Source of the DNA: Pedobacter heparinus DSM 2366
GTDB lineage: Bacteria; Bacteroidota; Bacteroidia; Sphingobacteriales; Sphingobacteriaceae
Direction: 5' to 3'
Assembly (NCBI RefSeq): GCF_000023825.1
Contig: NC_013061.1
Coordinates: forward strand, 1,860,001 to 1,924,000
DNA: 64,000 bases
Shown: positions 27,046-36,732 of the stretch, one piece after another
Layout: each line of letters starts with the position of its first letter
How positions within the stretch are numbered: position 1 is the stretch's first letter
Notes under the pieces: generated by a model
What the model saw: only the letters and a program-made list of their open reading frames with translations
Told to the model about the DNA's origin: nothing
Databases searched by the model: none
Position numbers and translations under genes: made by a program

Positions 27046-27089
27046 CCTAGCAAGGTCCTAGCAAGGACCTAATAAGGACCTAAAAAGGT
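27046..27089. repeat. Four tandem copies of an 11-bp unit
   Basis: Consecutive units CCTAGCAAGGT, CCTAGCAAGGA, CCTAATAAGGA and CCTAAAAAGGT occupy 27046-27056, 27057-27067, 27068-27078 and 27079-27089, with consensus CCTARNAAGGW. Each unit is a near-palindrome (CCT...AGG), and a separate AGGTC/GACCT inverted pair (27034-27048) lies at the left edge. Spacing is one helical turn, so all copies face the same side of the DNA. It lies ~130-170 bp upstream of the guaB promoter. Confidence 0.95.
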
Positions 27090-27217
27090 TCTTATAAAAT
27101 ATAGAGCAGTTATAGCACACAATTGCTTAAAATATCTGGCAACAGCTACCAAGGGTTGTTTCAATAATTAATCTGATTGTAATCTTTTACCCCATGCTGT
27201 CTTTATTTGCAAAACTA

Positions 27218-27248
27218 TTGCGTATTCGCAATAATAATCGTATTTTTG
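27218..27248 (+). promoter_or_regulatory. guaB promoter
   Basis: TTG at 27218-27220 and TATTTTTG at 27241-27248 (TAnnTTTG), 20 nt apart, match the Bacteroidota primary sigma factor promoter. Transcription would start near 27254, giving a leader of about 27 nt before the ATG at 27281. Confidence 0.75.
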
Positions 27249-27280
27249 CCCGGCAAATAGTAACTCTTAAATTATTTGCT

Positions 27281-28750
27281 ATGCAACTCGATCCCAATAA
27301 ATTTATAGCTGAAGGACTAACTTACGATGACGTATTATTAGTACCTGCCTACTCTGAAGTTCTGCCACGTGATGTGGATACCGGAAGTTTCCTGACCAAA
27401 AAAATACGTATTAATGTTCCTATAGTTTCTGCCGCAATGGATACAGTTACTGAAGCGGGCCTGGCCATTGCCATTGCCCAGGCCGGTGGTATTGGCATGT
27501 TGCATAAAAATATGAGCATTGAGCGCCAGGCAGAAGAAGTAAGAAAGGTAAAACGTTCGGAAAGCGGTATGATCCAGGATCCTGTTACCCTGAGTGCAAA
27601 TGCCAGAGTTGCCGATGCTTTCCAGATCATGAAAGATTTTAAGATCGGTGGTATCCCCGTTATTGATGCAGATAATAAACTGGTGGGCATCATTACCAAC
27701 AGGGACCTGCGGTTCCAGAAAGATATGCAGCGTAAGGTCTCGGAAGTAATGACCAGGGAAAACCTGATCACCGCACCGGAAGGGACTACACTTTTACAGG
27801 CCGAAGAGATCTTACAGGATTATAAAATTGAAAAACTCCCGGTTATTGATGCGCAGGGGCACCTGGCCGGACTGATTACTTTTAAAGATATTCAGAAATA
27901 TAAAAATTACCCTAAAGCCTGTAAGGATGAACGTGGCCGTTTGCGTGTTGGCGCTGCGGTAGGTGTGGCGGCTGATAACATTGACCGCGTTGCGGCACTG
28001 GTACAGGCAGGAGTGGATGTGGTAACGGTTGATACTGCCCATGGCCACTCGAAAGGTGTCATTGATATGGTAAAGGCCATTAAAGAAAGATGGCCCGATC
28101 TGCAGGTCATTGCAGGTAATATTGCTACTGCAGATGCTGCGCTGGCATTGGCGGCTGCAGGTGCCGATGCGGTTAAAGTGGGCATTGGTCCGGGTTCTAT
28201 CTGTACTACCCGTATCATCGCAGGTGTGGGTGTGCCTCAACTGTATGCTGTTTTTGAATGTGCCCAGGCTTTGATCGGGACAGGGATTCCGGTTATTGCT
28301 GATGGTGGTATTAAGCAGACCGGCGACATTGTGAAAGCCATTGCCGCTGGTGCCAGTGCAATCATGGCTGGTTCATTGTTTGCAGGTGTTGAAGAATCAC
28401 CAGGTGAAACCATCATCTATGAAGGACGTAAATTTAAATCATACCGTGGTATGGGTTCGGTTGAGGCCATGTCACAAGGATCAAAAGACCGTTATTTTCA
28501 GGACGAGACCGATGTGGTGACCAAATTGGTACCGGAAGGGATTGTTGGCAGGGTACCTTATAAAGGAACATTGGCAGAAGTAATTTATCAATATGTAGGT
28601 GGCCTGAGGGCTGGAATGCACTATTGCGGTGCAGCTGCCATTGAAGATCTGCAAAAAGCCAAGTTTGTACGCATTACCGCTGCAGGAATGAGGGAAAGCC
28701 ATCCGCATGATATTTCTATCACTAAAGAAGCGCCTAACTATTCGAGATAA
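27281..28750 (+). CDS. guaB: Inosine-5'-monophosphate dehydrogenase
   Basis: A 489-residue cytoplasmic enzyme converting IMP to XMP with NAD+, the committed step of guanine nucleotide synthesis. The ATG at 27281 gives the normal family length and start ('[20 protein letters not shown]'). A Bateman module of two CBS domains interrupts the barrel ('[17 protein letters not shown]' and '[15 protein letters not shown]'), and catalytic C308 lies in 'GPGSICTTR'. The flap motif is '[10 protein letters not shown]'. The gene stands alone behind its own promoter and converges on the gene at 28769. Confidence 0.97.
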   Translation: MQLDPNKFIAEGLTYDDVLLVPAYSEVLPRDVDTGSFLTKKIRINVPIVSAAMDTVTEAGLAIAIAQAGGIGMLHKNMSIERQAEEVRKVKRSESGMIQDPVTLSANARVADAFQIMKDFKIGGIPVIDADNKLVGIITNRDLRFQKDMQRKVSEVMTRENLITAPEGTTLLQAEEILQDYKIEKLPVIDAQGHLAGLITFKDIQKYKNYPKACKDERGRLRVGAAVGVAADNIDRVAALVQAGVDVVTVDTAHGHSKGVIDMVKAIKERWPDLQVIAGNIATADAALALAAAGADAVKVGIGPGSICTTRIIAGVGVPQLYAVFECAQALIGTGIPVIADGGIKQTGDIVKAIAAGASAIMAGSLFAGVEESPGETIIYEGRKFKSYRGMGSVEAMSQGSKDRYFQDETDVVTKLVPEGIVGRVPYKGTLAEVIYQYVGGLRAGMHYCGAAAIEDLQKAKFVRITAAGMRESHPHDISITKEAPNYSR

Positions 28751-28768
28751 CAATACAAGGATGTTTTT

Positions 28769-29482
28769 TTATAGAAAATCATCTGGAGCGATCTCCCAGG
28801 TCCAGGGTTTTTTAAAGCTGTTAAATGTGCGCAGGGTTTTTATAGTCAGTGGCTGTTCAAAAATGTTGTCTTTCACAAGGCTGTCACCCATCGATCCGGT
28901 GATCACTTTTCGCGTTTTATTTATAAAGTCATATTGCTTGTCATTCATTTCTCCGGAACCGGAATGATAGGCAAGGTTATTGGCCCTTACCAATTGCCAG
29001 TCTTTATCTAAGTATTTAAAGCTATAATTTAATTTCCAACGCCAGTTTGCACCACCTTCGAAAGATAGTAAAAGTTGGTTTTTCTCAATGAGCATGGGGC
29101 GTAAGGGATCGCCCATGGCTCCTCCTTCTTCGGATCTTAGCATGAAGTTGTTGTTTTGGGTGACCAGCCGGAATGCACCACCAGCAGATCTTTTAAAGTA
29201 GATGGCCAGTATCCTTGGTTTTTGTACTTCTGTAATCAGCTCTGTTTCATTGTCGCCATAAGCACGGTTTTCTTTAACTGGCCTGTAAAATTCCAGTACC
29301 AGGGCCAGGTCTTGAATGTTGTCGTTATTCAGGTCGCCGGAGATGCTGTCGATCACTTTCCAGTTTTTAGGAACCAGTGCGGCAACTGATTTTCCCTGGT
29401 CGGGAAGCTGAGGAAATACAAAGGGCTGGGCCCGTATGCTTGTATAGCAGATTAAAAAAAAGAAGGTGAGTTTAAGTTTCAT
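28769..29482 (-). CDS. Secreted protein of unknown function with an FG-GAP-like calcium loop
   Basis: A 237-residue exported protein (signal ending SIRAQ). 'GDLNNDNIQDLALVLE' near residue 50 resembles the Asp/Asn-rich loop of FG-GAP or integrin-like repeats, which often binds calcium. I do not recognise a family beyond that. A similar loop ('NMDMDNDGNPEIYIE') occurs in the unrelated small lipoprotein at 56414, so both may be of the same broad type. It lies 26 nt downstream of the 7TM-DISM kinase gene on the same strand and may be co-transcribed with it. Confidence 0.7.
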   Translation of the reverse strand: MKLKLTFFFLICYTSIRAQPFVFPQLPDQGKSVAALVPKNWKVIDSISGDLNNDNIQDLALVLEFYRPVKENRAYGDNETELITEVQKPRILAIYFKRSAGGAFRLVTQNNNFMLRSEEGGAMGDPLRPMLIEKNQLLLSFEGGANWRWKLNYSFKYLDKDWQLVRANNLAYHSGSGEMNDKQYDFINKTRKVITGSMGDSLVKDNIFEQPLTIKTLRTFNSFKKPWTWEIAPDDFL

Positions 29483-29508
29483 ATATCTGATATGAACGCT
29501 GATTGTGT

Positions 29509-31491
29509 TTAAATAGTGTTTAATATTTTGGCCTTGGGCAATTGAAAGCTAAAGGAAACCTGTTGGCCTGTAATGTCCACCTTTAGTTCAGACCCATTGC
29601 TTTTGATGTATTCCCGGCATAGGTGCAGGCCCAGGCCAACCCCCTTTTCCTGTCCAGTACCATAGGTGGCTTCAAAAGCATTGGGATCTGTGATGTGTTC
29701 TATATTCAGTTCATGACCATCGGGAATGTTATTGCTGATGCAGATTTCTGTATGCTCCGTTGCCTTTGTGAGTTTAATATAGATGCTTTGCGTTGCTGGT
29801 GTAAACTTTATCGCATTGTCGATCAGGTTACGCAATACCAGCTGTATCTGGTTTTCATCGGCATATACCATCAGTTTTTCAGGAAGCTGCAGTTCAACAG
29901 TGATCCCTTTGAGTTGTGTTAAGGGGGCATAAACCAATACCAGCTCTTCTACCAGTATGCTCAGGTCAAATGCCGAAGGTTGGGTAGTTACCCCGTCCAT
30001 CTGGCTTTTTGCCCAATATAAAAGATTGTTGAGTGTATTGTGTATGGTATCGATGCTTTTTTTGTTTTCGTTGAGCAGCATTTTAAGTTCATCCAGGCTC
30101 AGCAGGTCCATATCCTTTAAGGAGAAAATGCTGACCAGACTGTTAAAAGGACTTCTCAGGTCGTGCGCAATAATAGAGAACAGTTTGTTTTTTACAGCAT
30201 TGGAGGCTTTGAGCTGTACAATGCTTTCGCTTAATTTTAAAGTGCGGTCGGCCACCTGCTCTTCCAAACGCTGGTTTTGTGTTTGCACCAATATGAAATT
30301 CTCTTCACGTGCCTTCCTTTCATTATTGATGATGACACGGTAGCGGTCGCCCAGTGCAAAGGCCAGGAGCAGCAGTTCAATGGTCGAACCTACAGGTACA
30401 AATTCAAAGCTGTAATCATGGTAATCAAATACCCCATCCATGCTCAATACGGTTGCAATAATGGTTACAGCAATAAAGGTCCAGGCCAGTATGTAGTATT
30501 TGGCCGGGGTATGGCCTTTTTTATAGGCCATCAGGCCTAAGGTCCATAAAATAACAGAAAAACTGATGGTAATGTATTGGGCAAGCGTTGCCGATATACT
30601 TTTAAACCCGGCAATGCTGGTGATGAACATGATGAGGGCGAGGCCGGTTAAAACGTTACATATTTGTATTGCACGTGGTGATATGGCTTTCAGGTTAAGG
30701 AACTTTTTAGAAAACAGGATGCAGGAGATGGTAGAGATACTGAGAAAAGTATGCGGATAATGGTTTATAAACAGCTTAAAATTATCACCAAATAAATAGC
30801 TGTAGCCTCTTAAATAACCCACTACATATAAGCCAAGTGAAAAAACGTAGAGGCTGTAATACAGGTAGGTACTGTCTTTCATGCTAAAATAAAGAAAAAT
30901 ATTAAAGAGGAACAGCGTGAGGAGCACACCAATATATATGGTTTGCAGGTTATTTTTCAGGGATGTTCCAGGCATGAAGTTTTCTGATGTGGCCATTTTA
31001 ATGGGCAGCAGCAGGATATTGTTTGTTTTTACCCTGAGCCAAAGGGTTGATGCTGCTGTATTTTCCGGTAGCAGCGGTAAACTGAATATATAATTGTTTG
31101 TGGCTATAACACCGGGTGCAGAAGGCCTTAGGGCTCCTGTTTTTCTATGTATAAAGTCGGCACCTTTAGGGATATAAAGATCTATGTGTTCGATGTTTGG
31201 CACATCAACAATAAGGTAATCGTGTCTGGATCCGATGCTTAAATAATCGATCTTTACCCAAAATGCCGATTTTTTATTGCCCAGGTTGAGTATCTGTTGC
31301 TGGCCCTGTGTAAATTTTCCGGCCTTTTCAAGTGCCATCACCTGGTTCAGCGTCAGGTTTGCGTTCTGATCTTCAAAATAGGTTACCTGTTTACCTATGT
31401 TGTTATTCATAAGATTGGTATCGAGGCGGATAGGTTGTGCTTCGGTATTCAGGTAGGCTAAAAAAAGGAGAAGGAGGGTAATTAAACGCAT
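29509..31491 (-). CDS. 7TM-DISM membrane sensor histidine kinase
   Basis: A 660-residue kinase. Order: signal peptide ending NTEAQ; periplasmic beta-sandwich sensor (7TMR-DISMED2, ~30-170) of a type thought to bind carbohydrate-like ligands; seven membrane segments (~180-385) starting 'IYIGVLLTLFLFNIFLYF'; a coiled coil; HisKA with H443 in 'IIAHDLRSPF'; HATPase with 'RNLIDNAIKF' and 'GVGLGLHLC'. No response regulator gene lies nearby, so it is an orphan whose partner is elsewhere. The ligand is unknown. Confidence 0.9.
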   Translation of the reverse strand: MRLITLLLLFLAYLNTEAQPIRLDTNLMNNNIGKQVTYFEDQNANLTLNQVMALEKAGKFTQGQQQILNLGNKKSAFWVKIDYLSIGSRHDYLIVDVPNIEHIDLYIPKGADFIHRKTGALRPSAPGVIATNNYIFSLPLLPENTAASTLWLRVKTNNILLLPIKMATSENFMPGTSLKNNLQTIYIGVLLTLFLFNIFLYFSMKDSTYLYYSLYVFSLGLYVVGYLRGYSYLFGDNFKLFINHYPHTFLSISTISCILFSKKFLNLKAISPRAIQICNVLTGLALIMFITSIAGFKSISATLAQYITISFSVILWTLGLMAYKKGHTPAKYYILAWTFIAVTIIATVLSMDGVFDYHDYSFEFVPVGSTIELLLLAFALGDRYRVIINNERKAREENFILVQTQNQRLEEQVADRTLKLSESIVQLKASNAVKNKLFSIIAHDLRSPFNSLVSIFSLKDMDLLSLDELKMLLNENKKSIDTIHNTLNNLLYWAKSQMDGVTTQPSAFDLSILVEELVLVYAPLTQLKGITVELQLPEKLMVYADENQIQLVLRNLIDNAIKFTPATQSIYIKLTKATEHTEICISNNIPDGHELNIEHITDPNAFEATYGTGQEKGVGLGLHLCREYIKSNGSELKVDITGQQVSFSFQLPKAKILNTI

Positions 31492-31564
31492 AATATAGAG
31501 TAAGGACTATTCTAATGTAAACAATTTACGGAAGAAATTGAATGGAAGCAGTAATTTTAAGCTG

Positions 31565-34150
31565 TCAGTTTTCTTTTCTTAGCACTTCCAGGGGCGATTG
31601 GTTCAGTACTTTTCTGCTGCTCCATACACCAGTAATGACTACCATCAGGGTGATGCCGGTAAAGAAAGCGGCAACTGGCCAGAGGGATGGCGTAAAGCTG
31701 GTGGCGAAACTGAATTTGGCGAGGGCCCAGCTGCCGGCCAATGCCAGTATCATGCCTGCTCCAGTGGCCACAATACCCAGAAAGAGATATTCAATGGCGG
31801 TGATGCTGAGGATCTGTTTTCTGCTGGCGCCGAGTGTCCTCAGCAAAACACTTTCGCGCAGGCGCTGCCCTTTGCTGGTCAGTACGGCCGAGAGCAGTAC
31901 GATCCAGCCGGTGGCCATACTGAACAGGGCCATAAAGCGGATAACAAAACCTATTTTACCCAACAGTTCATCCAGTACCTGCAGTACGAGCCCGAGGTCT
32001 ATGACCGAGACATTCGGAAATTGCCGGAGCACCTCGTTTTGAAAAGCTGCGGATGTTTTTCCCGAAGGCACGCGGGTCATCAATACATGGAACTGTGGGG
32101 CATCTTCCAGTACACCTTTTGGAAAGACCACGCGGAAGTTGGTTTGCATCCTGCTCCAGTTTACTTCCCTTAAACTGCCTACAACGGTTGGAATGAGCAT
32201 TCCCTGTACGTTAAAGAGGATTTTATCGCCTATGCCGACATGTATGCGCCTGGCATAATTTTCTTCAAGAGATACATATACAATATTGTCTTTTTGTACA
32301 GTTCCGCTCCATTTACCGGCTGCAATTTTTTCGGCAGCAGTAAGCGTATGCTGAAAGGTTACCCGCAGTTCTCCTTTGAAGGCCCGTTGTGAAGGTTCCT
32401 GCTTTTTTGAATCCGGGTTATCCGTACTGTCGGCCGCTGCCAGTACTGAGGCAGTTTTGCCGTTAATTTCTGCTATACGTACCGTAACAATAGGTACCTG
32501 GTTCATGACGGGCAGCTGATGTGATTTTACCAGCTGCACAAGGGCTTTCTGCTGGTCGTTCTGGATGTCGAACAGTACCATATTGGCCTGGTTTTCACCT
32601 GAAGAAAGGCGAACGCGGTTCATGAGGATGCCCTGTACAAAAAACAGGGTGCAGATGAAGGCGGCAGACAGGCCTATGGATATGGTGAGCATCAGGGTCT
32701 GGTTATTGGGGCGGTACAGGTTGGCAAAACCCTGGCGCCAAAGGTAGCCCGTTTGTGGTGGCAATAGTTTACGTACCAGCCACATCAATAATTTAGACAA
32801 GGCAAAAAGGAGTACAAAAGCAATGAGTATACCGGCGGTAAAAGCAATGGTCTGTATCCAGCTGCTCATTTGCAGCCGTGTAAAAGCCATAACAAACAAC
32901 AAAATGAACAGGTAAACTGCCCAATTCAGCAGATCGCGCCGGTTGCCGTTTTTTTCAAAAGATAAGCGCAGTGCATTTAAAGGTGAAATGTGTCTTACAG
33001 CCAACAGCGATGGCAGTGCAAAAAGTACAGAAATGATGACGCCCAATAAAATGCCCTGACCAATGGCAGGGAAGGAGAGCTGGGCGGTCATTTCTACCGG
33101 TATGAAATCTTTTAATACGGCGGGCAGCAGGAACTGGATCAGGGTACCGAGCAGTGCACCTGCCAGGGCAGCGATAAGTCCGATGACCTTGATCTGGATG
33201 AGGTAGATGAGGAAAGCCTCAGCGGGTTTTAAACCCAGGCACCTTAATGTGGCTACAGCAGCCATTTTTTCTTTGATGTATACATGAACGGCGCTACCTA
33301 CACCTATGCAGCCCAGCAGCAGGGCAACAAAACCGGAAAGGGCCAGGAACCTGTTCAGGTCTTTGAAAGATCTGCCGGTATCTTCTTTTTTCGAAGCTAC
33401 GGTTTCCGTATCCAGTCCCTCTTTTTCCAATATGGGCTGAAGCTGTTTTACTATTTTTTCTACTGCATCGGGGTTGTTGTACCGGTAATAATATTTAAAC
33501 TGTATGCGGCTGCCGGTTTCTGTAAGGCCGGTTTGCTGCAGGTATTTTAAAGGGATGTATACAATTGGTGCTACTGTAGAGGAGATGCCGGTTTGGCCCG
33601 GGGCTTTGTTCAATATCCCCTCGATGCGGAAGCTGAGTTCGCCAACCTTAATGGAATCGCCGGTACGGGCATTAAACTGGAGCAGCAGGGTCTTGTCTAC
33701 CAGTGCCTTTCTTCCACCTTGCCTGAACGTTTTTGCAGCACTGACCGGACTGCTCTCTATTTCACCGTAAAATGGATAATTGCCTTCCAGGGCCTTGATC
33801 TGTACCAGCCGGCTGCCTTGGTTTTTTACAAAATACACCATAGACGGGAAGCTTCTTTCAGCGGCCCTTTCATTGCCCAGACCCTGCAGGAGGGCTGCAG
33901 TTTTTTTATCCGGGGCCCTCCGGCCCTCAATGACCAGGTCGGCCCCGGTCAATGTCTTCGCCTGCTCATCAATATCATGCTGCAGGTTATCCCTGAAGGA
34001 ATATACGGCTACCAGTGCGGCTATACCGAGTACAATAGAAGAGGTAAAAAGAAATAAGCGCGATTTGTTGTGGCGGCTGTCACGCCAGGCCATTTTAAAC
34101 AACCAGCGGATATCCACCGTTCTGCCGGGCCCTGGTTGGTGTTCAGACAT
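31565..34150 (-). CDS. ybbP: ABC transporter permease of the YbbP/FtsX type
   Basis: An 861-residue inner-membrane protein with the double FtsX layout: one membrane segment near the N-terminus ('LFLFTSSIVLGIAALVAVYS'), a MacB-type periplasmic domain, several helices at ~260-500 including two bundles, a second periplasmic part, and a C-terminal FtsX bundle ('GWIVLLSAVLTSKGQRLRESVLLRTLG'). It overlaps the ATPase gene by 8 nt. Proteins of this type act in lipoprotein or lipid handling or mechanotransmission rather than simple import; the substrate is unknown. Gene order matches the E. coli ybb cluster. Confidence 0.87.
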   Translation of the reverse strand: MSEHQPGPGRTVDIRWLFKMAWRDSRHNKSRLFLFTSSIVLGIAALVAVYSFRDNLQHDIDEQAKTLTGADLVIEGRRAPDKKTAALLQGLGNERAAERSFPSMVYFVKNQGSRLVQIKALEGNYPFYGEIESSPVSAAKTFRQGGRKALVDKTLLLQFNARTGDSIKVGELSFRIEGILNKAPGQTGISSTVAPIVYIPLKYLQQTGLTETGSRIQFKYYYRYNNPDAVEKIVKQLQPILEKEGLDTETVASKKEDTGRSFKDLNRFLALSGFVALLLGCIGVGSAVHVYIKEKMAAVATLRCLGLKPAEAFLIYLIQIKVIGLIAALAGALLGTLIQFLLPAVLKDFIPVEMTAQLSFPAIGQGILLGVIISVLFALPSLLAVRHISPLNALRLSFEKNGNRRDLLNWAVYLFILLFVMAFTRLQMSSWIQTIAFTAGILIAFVLLFALSKLLMWLVRKLLPPQTGYLWRQGFANLYRPNNQTLMLTISIGLSAAFICTLFFVQGILMNRVRLSSGENQANMVLFDIQNDQQKALVQLVKSHQLPVMNQVPIVTVRIAEINGKTASVLAAADSTDNPDSKKQEPSQRAFKGELRVTFQHTLTAAEKIAAGKWSGTVQKDNIVYVSLEENYARRIHVGIGDKILFNVQGMLIPTVVGSLREVNWSRMQTNFRVVFPKGVLEDAPQFHVLMTRVPSGKTSAAFQNEVLRQFPNVSVIDLGLVLQVLDELLGKIGFVIRFMALFSMATGWIVLLSAVLTSKGQRLRESVLLRTLGASRKQILSITAIEYLFLGIVATGAGMILALAGSWALAKFSFATSFTPSLWPVAAFFTGITLMVVITGVWSSRKVLNQSPLEVLRKEN

Positions 34151-34829
34151 ACAGATCAGATTGAATGGTCCCGGCTTTTAGCTTAATGATCCGGCTGGTA
34201 TGGGCAGCCAGTTCAAGGTCGTGCGTTACGATGATCAGGGTAGTACCCGCTTCCCGGTTCAGTTCAAACAGCAGCTGTTGTATTTTTTCACTGGTTTCTC
34301 CATCTAAATTTCCGGTAGGTTCATCGGCAAACAAAATGTCGGGTTTATTGGAGAAAGCCCTGGCCAGGGAAACACGTTGCTGTTCACCACCGGAAAGCTG
34401 TATGGGATAATGTTGGGCACGGTCTGACAGGCCTACCTTGGCCAGTAGCTCCATGGCCCGCTGCGTCACATTTTTCTCTCTTCTCAGTTCCATGGGCACC
34501 ATTACGTTTTCGAGTGCCGTAAGGGTGGGCATCAGCTGGAAATTCTGAAAAATGAAGCCTACATGGTTATTGCGTATGGCGGCAAGTTCGTTTTCGTTCA
34601 ATTGGTCCAGCTTCACTTTGTTTAAGATTACGCTGCCGGCGCTTGCCCTGTCGAGCCCCGCACAAAGGCCAAGTAAGGTTGTTTTTCCACTGCCTGAAGG
34701 GCCGGTAATGGCTACCGTGCTGCCCCGGGGTATAGAAAAATCAATATTGCTGAGTACCCTAAGGGCAGTACCTGCACTTTTATAGGTTTTACTTACGTTT
34801 TGAACTTCAAGGATGTTTTCGGCAGACAT
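34143..34829 (-). CDS. ybbA: ABC transporter ATPase of the YbbA/LolD type
   Basis: A 228-residue cytoplasmic ATPase. Walker A is 'GPSGSGKTT', the signature 'LSGGEQQRVSLARA', and Walker B 'DILFADEPTGNLD', with the H-loop His in 'IVTHDLELA'. It belongs to the MacB/LolD group that powers FtsX-like permeases. The permease gene starts 8 nt inside its end, and the TesA-like gene diverges 86 nt away, as in proteobacterial tesA-ybbA-ybbP clusters. Confidence 0.92.
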   Translation of the reverse strand: MSAENILEVQNVSKTYKSAGTALRVLSNIDFSIPRGSTVAITGPSGSGKTTLLGLCAGLDRASAGSVILNKVKLDQLNENELAAIRNNHVGFIFQNFQLMPTLTALENVMVPMELRREKNVTQRAMELLAKVGLSDRAQHYPIQLSGGEQQRVSLARAFSNKPDILFADEPTGNLDGETSEKIQQLLFELNREAGTTLIIVTHDLELAAHTSRIIKLKAGTIQSDLYV

Positions 34830-34915
34830 GAATAGCGGATAATATTTTAAATTTAACGAAGGATTACCTGTTAAATATACAAGTATTCGTTAATTTAGAT
34901 TTTATATATCACGAT

Positions 34916-35602
34916 ATGTTACGGACTAATTTTATGAGCGCTATCATTTTGCTGAGCATGATAACTGCCTGTGGGAACAATCAGCATACAGCCGGAGGAC
35001 AGGAAAATGTCAAAACTGATGGCACAGTGCAGGCTGGTACAGGCCGGCCTGAGACACAGCATATCCTTTTTTTTGGTACAAGTTTAACGGCAGGCTACGG
35101 GCTTGATCCGGAAGAGGCGTATCCGGCCATCATCCAAAAAAAGATAGACTCGTTAAATTTACCTTATAAAGTGATCAATGCAGGCCTGAGCGGCGAAACA
35201 TCAGCCGCAGGCAAAAGCAGGATAGACTGGCTGTTAAAGCAGCCGGTTGATATTTTTGTATTGGAACTGGGTGCAAATGATGGCCTGCGGGGCTTATCTG
35301 TTGCAGAAACATCGGCCAATCTGCAGGCTGTAATTGATAAGGTAAAGGCCAGGTACCCTAAGGTAAAAATGGTGATGGCCGGTATGCAGATGCCGCCCAA
35401 TATGGGGGCCAGCTATACTGCTGATTTTAAAGCATTGTTTAGCAAGCTGGCACAAAAGAACAATATGGCGTATATTCCTTTTTTGCTGGAAGGAGTGGGT
35501 GGCCAGGCCCGGCTTAACCAGGAAGATGGGATCCATCCGACGGCCGAAGGGCAGAAAATACTGGCAGAAAATGTATGGGCCAGATTAAAACCTTTACTTT
35601 AA
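34916..35602 (+). CDS. tesA: TesA-like SGNH arylesterase/lysophospholipase, lipoprotein
   Basis: A 228-residue SGNH hydrolase with a lipoprotein signal; Cys19 is the probable acylation site in 'MITACGNN'. The nucleophile S56 sits in 'GTSLTAGYG', a variant of the usual GDSL; oxyanion N121 is in 'GANDG' and D204/H207 in 'DGIHPTAEG'. TesA enzymes hydrolyse acyl esters and thioesters. Here the anchor implies an outer or periplasmic site rather than free periplasm. Divergence from ybbA-ybbP is the known E. coli layout. The MORN/TPR gene follows 19 nt later. Confidence 0.88.
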   Translation: MLRTNFMSAIILLSMITACGNNQHTAGGQENVKTDGTVQAGTGRPETQHILFFGTSLTAGYGLDPEEAYPAIIQKKIDSLNLPYKVINAGLSGETSAAGKSRIDWLLKQPVDIFVLELGANDGLRGLSVAETSANLQAVIDKVKARYPKVKMVMAGMQMPPNMGASYTADFKALFSKLAQKNNMAYIPFLLEGVGGQARLNQEDGIHPTAEGQKILAENVWARLKPLL

Positions 35603-35621
35603 TTATTTATACAATCAGAAA

Positions 35622-36710
35622 ATGCAAAATAAAATCTTACCGGCGTTTCTCCTGATGTTCTTTTGTTCGGTTTCCCTTGCCCAGGAAAAAAGAGAACGGA
35701 TCCTTTATATTGTAGACAGCATACCGATCATCAAAGAGCCAAAGGATGAAGAACAGATCACTGAAGCGGATATTTACAATGCTGAAGTGATTACGGATGA
35801 GAAAAAAATCAATTCAATGGGCCATTTTTTTACGGATAAGATCATTATGCTGACCACTAAAGCTTATGCTGCCCGACCGGAAGCTTTAAAAGCACTTCCC
35901 AGGAGAGCGCTGATGGAGAAGAAAGATGGGGCCATGTACGTAAAGGGGGCGATTAAACCTTATTCGGGGAAGTTTATAGACTATTATATGAACGGCAATA
36001 TAAAGGCCGAGGGCACCATGTTGTATGGACTTTTAAATGGCACCACTACAGCTTATTATGTGAATGGCAATAAAAGATATTTTATGAACCATCAGGCAGA
36101 TATTGGTTATGGGCCAACCGAGGATTATTTTATCAATGGGAAGCTTAAGGCCAGGGGGAAATACCGGAATGGCGAAGAAGATGGAATATGGCAGGAATTT
36201 TATTCGACAGGGAAATTAAAAAGTGAGATCAATTGTAGCCTGGGTAAAAAAGAACTGCCAAAAGAGGTGCTAAGATTTTATGAATTACTGGGCAAGGCTG
36301 AAACGCTGATTAAAGAAAACGATTATAAGACCCTGATTAAAAAGATGGATGAAGCGGTATTGTTAAATGCCGAATATGCCGATGTATATTTTTACAGGGG
36401 CAATGCGAAGTTTAACCTTTTTGATTTTGACAGTGCCATTGCTGATTTTGATAAGGCAATTGAACTGGAGCCCTTATATATGCAGGCCTTAAGTTCGAGG
36501 GCTTTTGCCAGGTTAAGGAAATATGAGTTTAAGGACAGCAAAACCTTAAGCAAAACAAAAGAGGTAACGGTAATGGCGGCCAAGGATAACGTTCCTGTGC
36601 CAAAGGAAGACCAGGATAAGATCTGTGCAGATCTAAAACTGGGCTATGAACTGGGCGACAGGAAGCCAATGATTGTTGACGTTATGAAACGGTATTGCAG
36701 TACCCCATAA
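35622..36710 (+). CDS. Secreted MORN/YwqK-repeat and TPR protein
   Basis: A 362-residue exported protein (signal ending VSLAQE). Residues ~110-205 carry YwqK/MORN-type repeats: 'YYMNGNIKAEGTMLYGLLNG', 'YFINGKLKARGKYRNGEEDG' and 'FYSTGKLKSEINC'. Residues ~255-310 form two TPRs: 'ADVYFYRGNAKFNLFDFDSA' and 'YMQALSSRAFARL'. Both types are binding scaffolds. Function unknown; it is probably co-transcribed with the TesA-like gene. A hairpin overlaps its stop codon. Confidence 0.8.
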   Translation: MQNKILPAFLLMFFCSVSLAQEKRERILYIVDSIPIIKEPKDEEQITEADIYNAEVITDEKKINSMGHFFTDKIIMLTTKAYAARPEALKALPRRALMEKKDGAMYVKGAIKPYSGKFIDYYMNGNIKAEGTMLYGLLNGTTTAYYVNGNKRYFMNHQADIGYGPTEDYFINGKLKARGKYRNGEEDGIWQEFYSTGKLKSEINCSLGKKELPKEVLRFYELLGKAETLIKENDYKTLIKKMDEAVLLNAEYADVYFYRGNAKFNLFDFDSAIADFDKAIELEPLYMQALSSRAFARLRKYEFKDSKTLSKTKEVTVMAAKDNVPVPKEDQDKICADLKLGYELGDRKPMIVDVMKRYCSTP

Positions 36711-36725
36711 AAGGGTACTGCCTTT
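36697..36725 (+). terminator. Terminator overlapping the MORN/TPR stop codon
   Basis: A 9-bp stem GCAGTACCC/GGGTACTGC (36697-36705, 36713-36721) encloses the TAA stop in its loop and is followed by CTTTT. It serves the convergent pair. Confidence 0.65.
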
Positions 36726-36732
36726 TGGTTTT

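Larger units (their letters stand above)
26887..27280. other. 394-nt intergenic region upstream of guaB
   Basis: The longest gene-free stretch of the window, between divergently transcribed genes. It contains the 11-bp tandem repeat at 27046-27089 and the guaB promoter at 27218-27248. The open frame running through it into guaB from 27194 is not a real N-terminus, because the promoter lies within it. The leftmost ~150 nt (26887-27030) shows nothing recognisable. Confidence 0.7.

Noticed and set aside
27046..27089. Tandem repeat as a CRISPR array
   Set aside because: Units are 11 bp and contiguous with no spacers, and no cas genes are present.
27194..27280. N-terminal extension of guaB from an upstream ATG
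   Set aside because: The consensus promoter lies inside that stretch, and the later start gives the standard family N-terminus.
31598..32173. Open frame of 191 codons opposite the ybbP permease
   Set aside because: Random-looking composition; it lies wholly inside a real gene.
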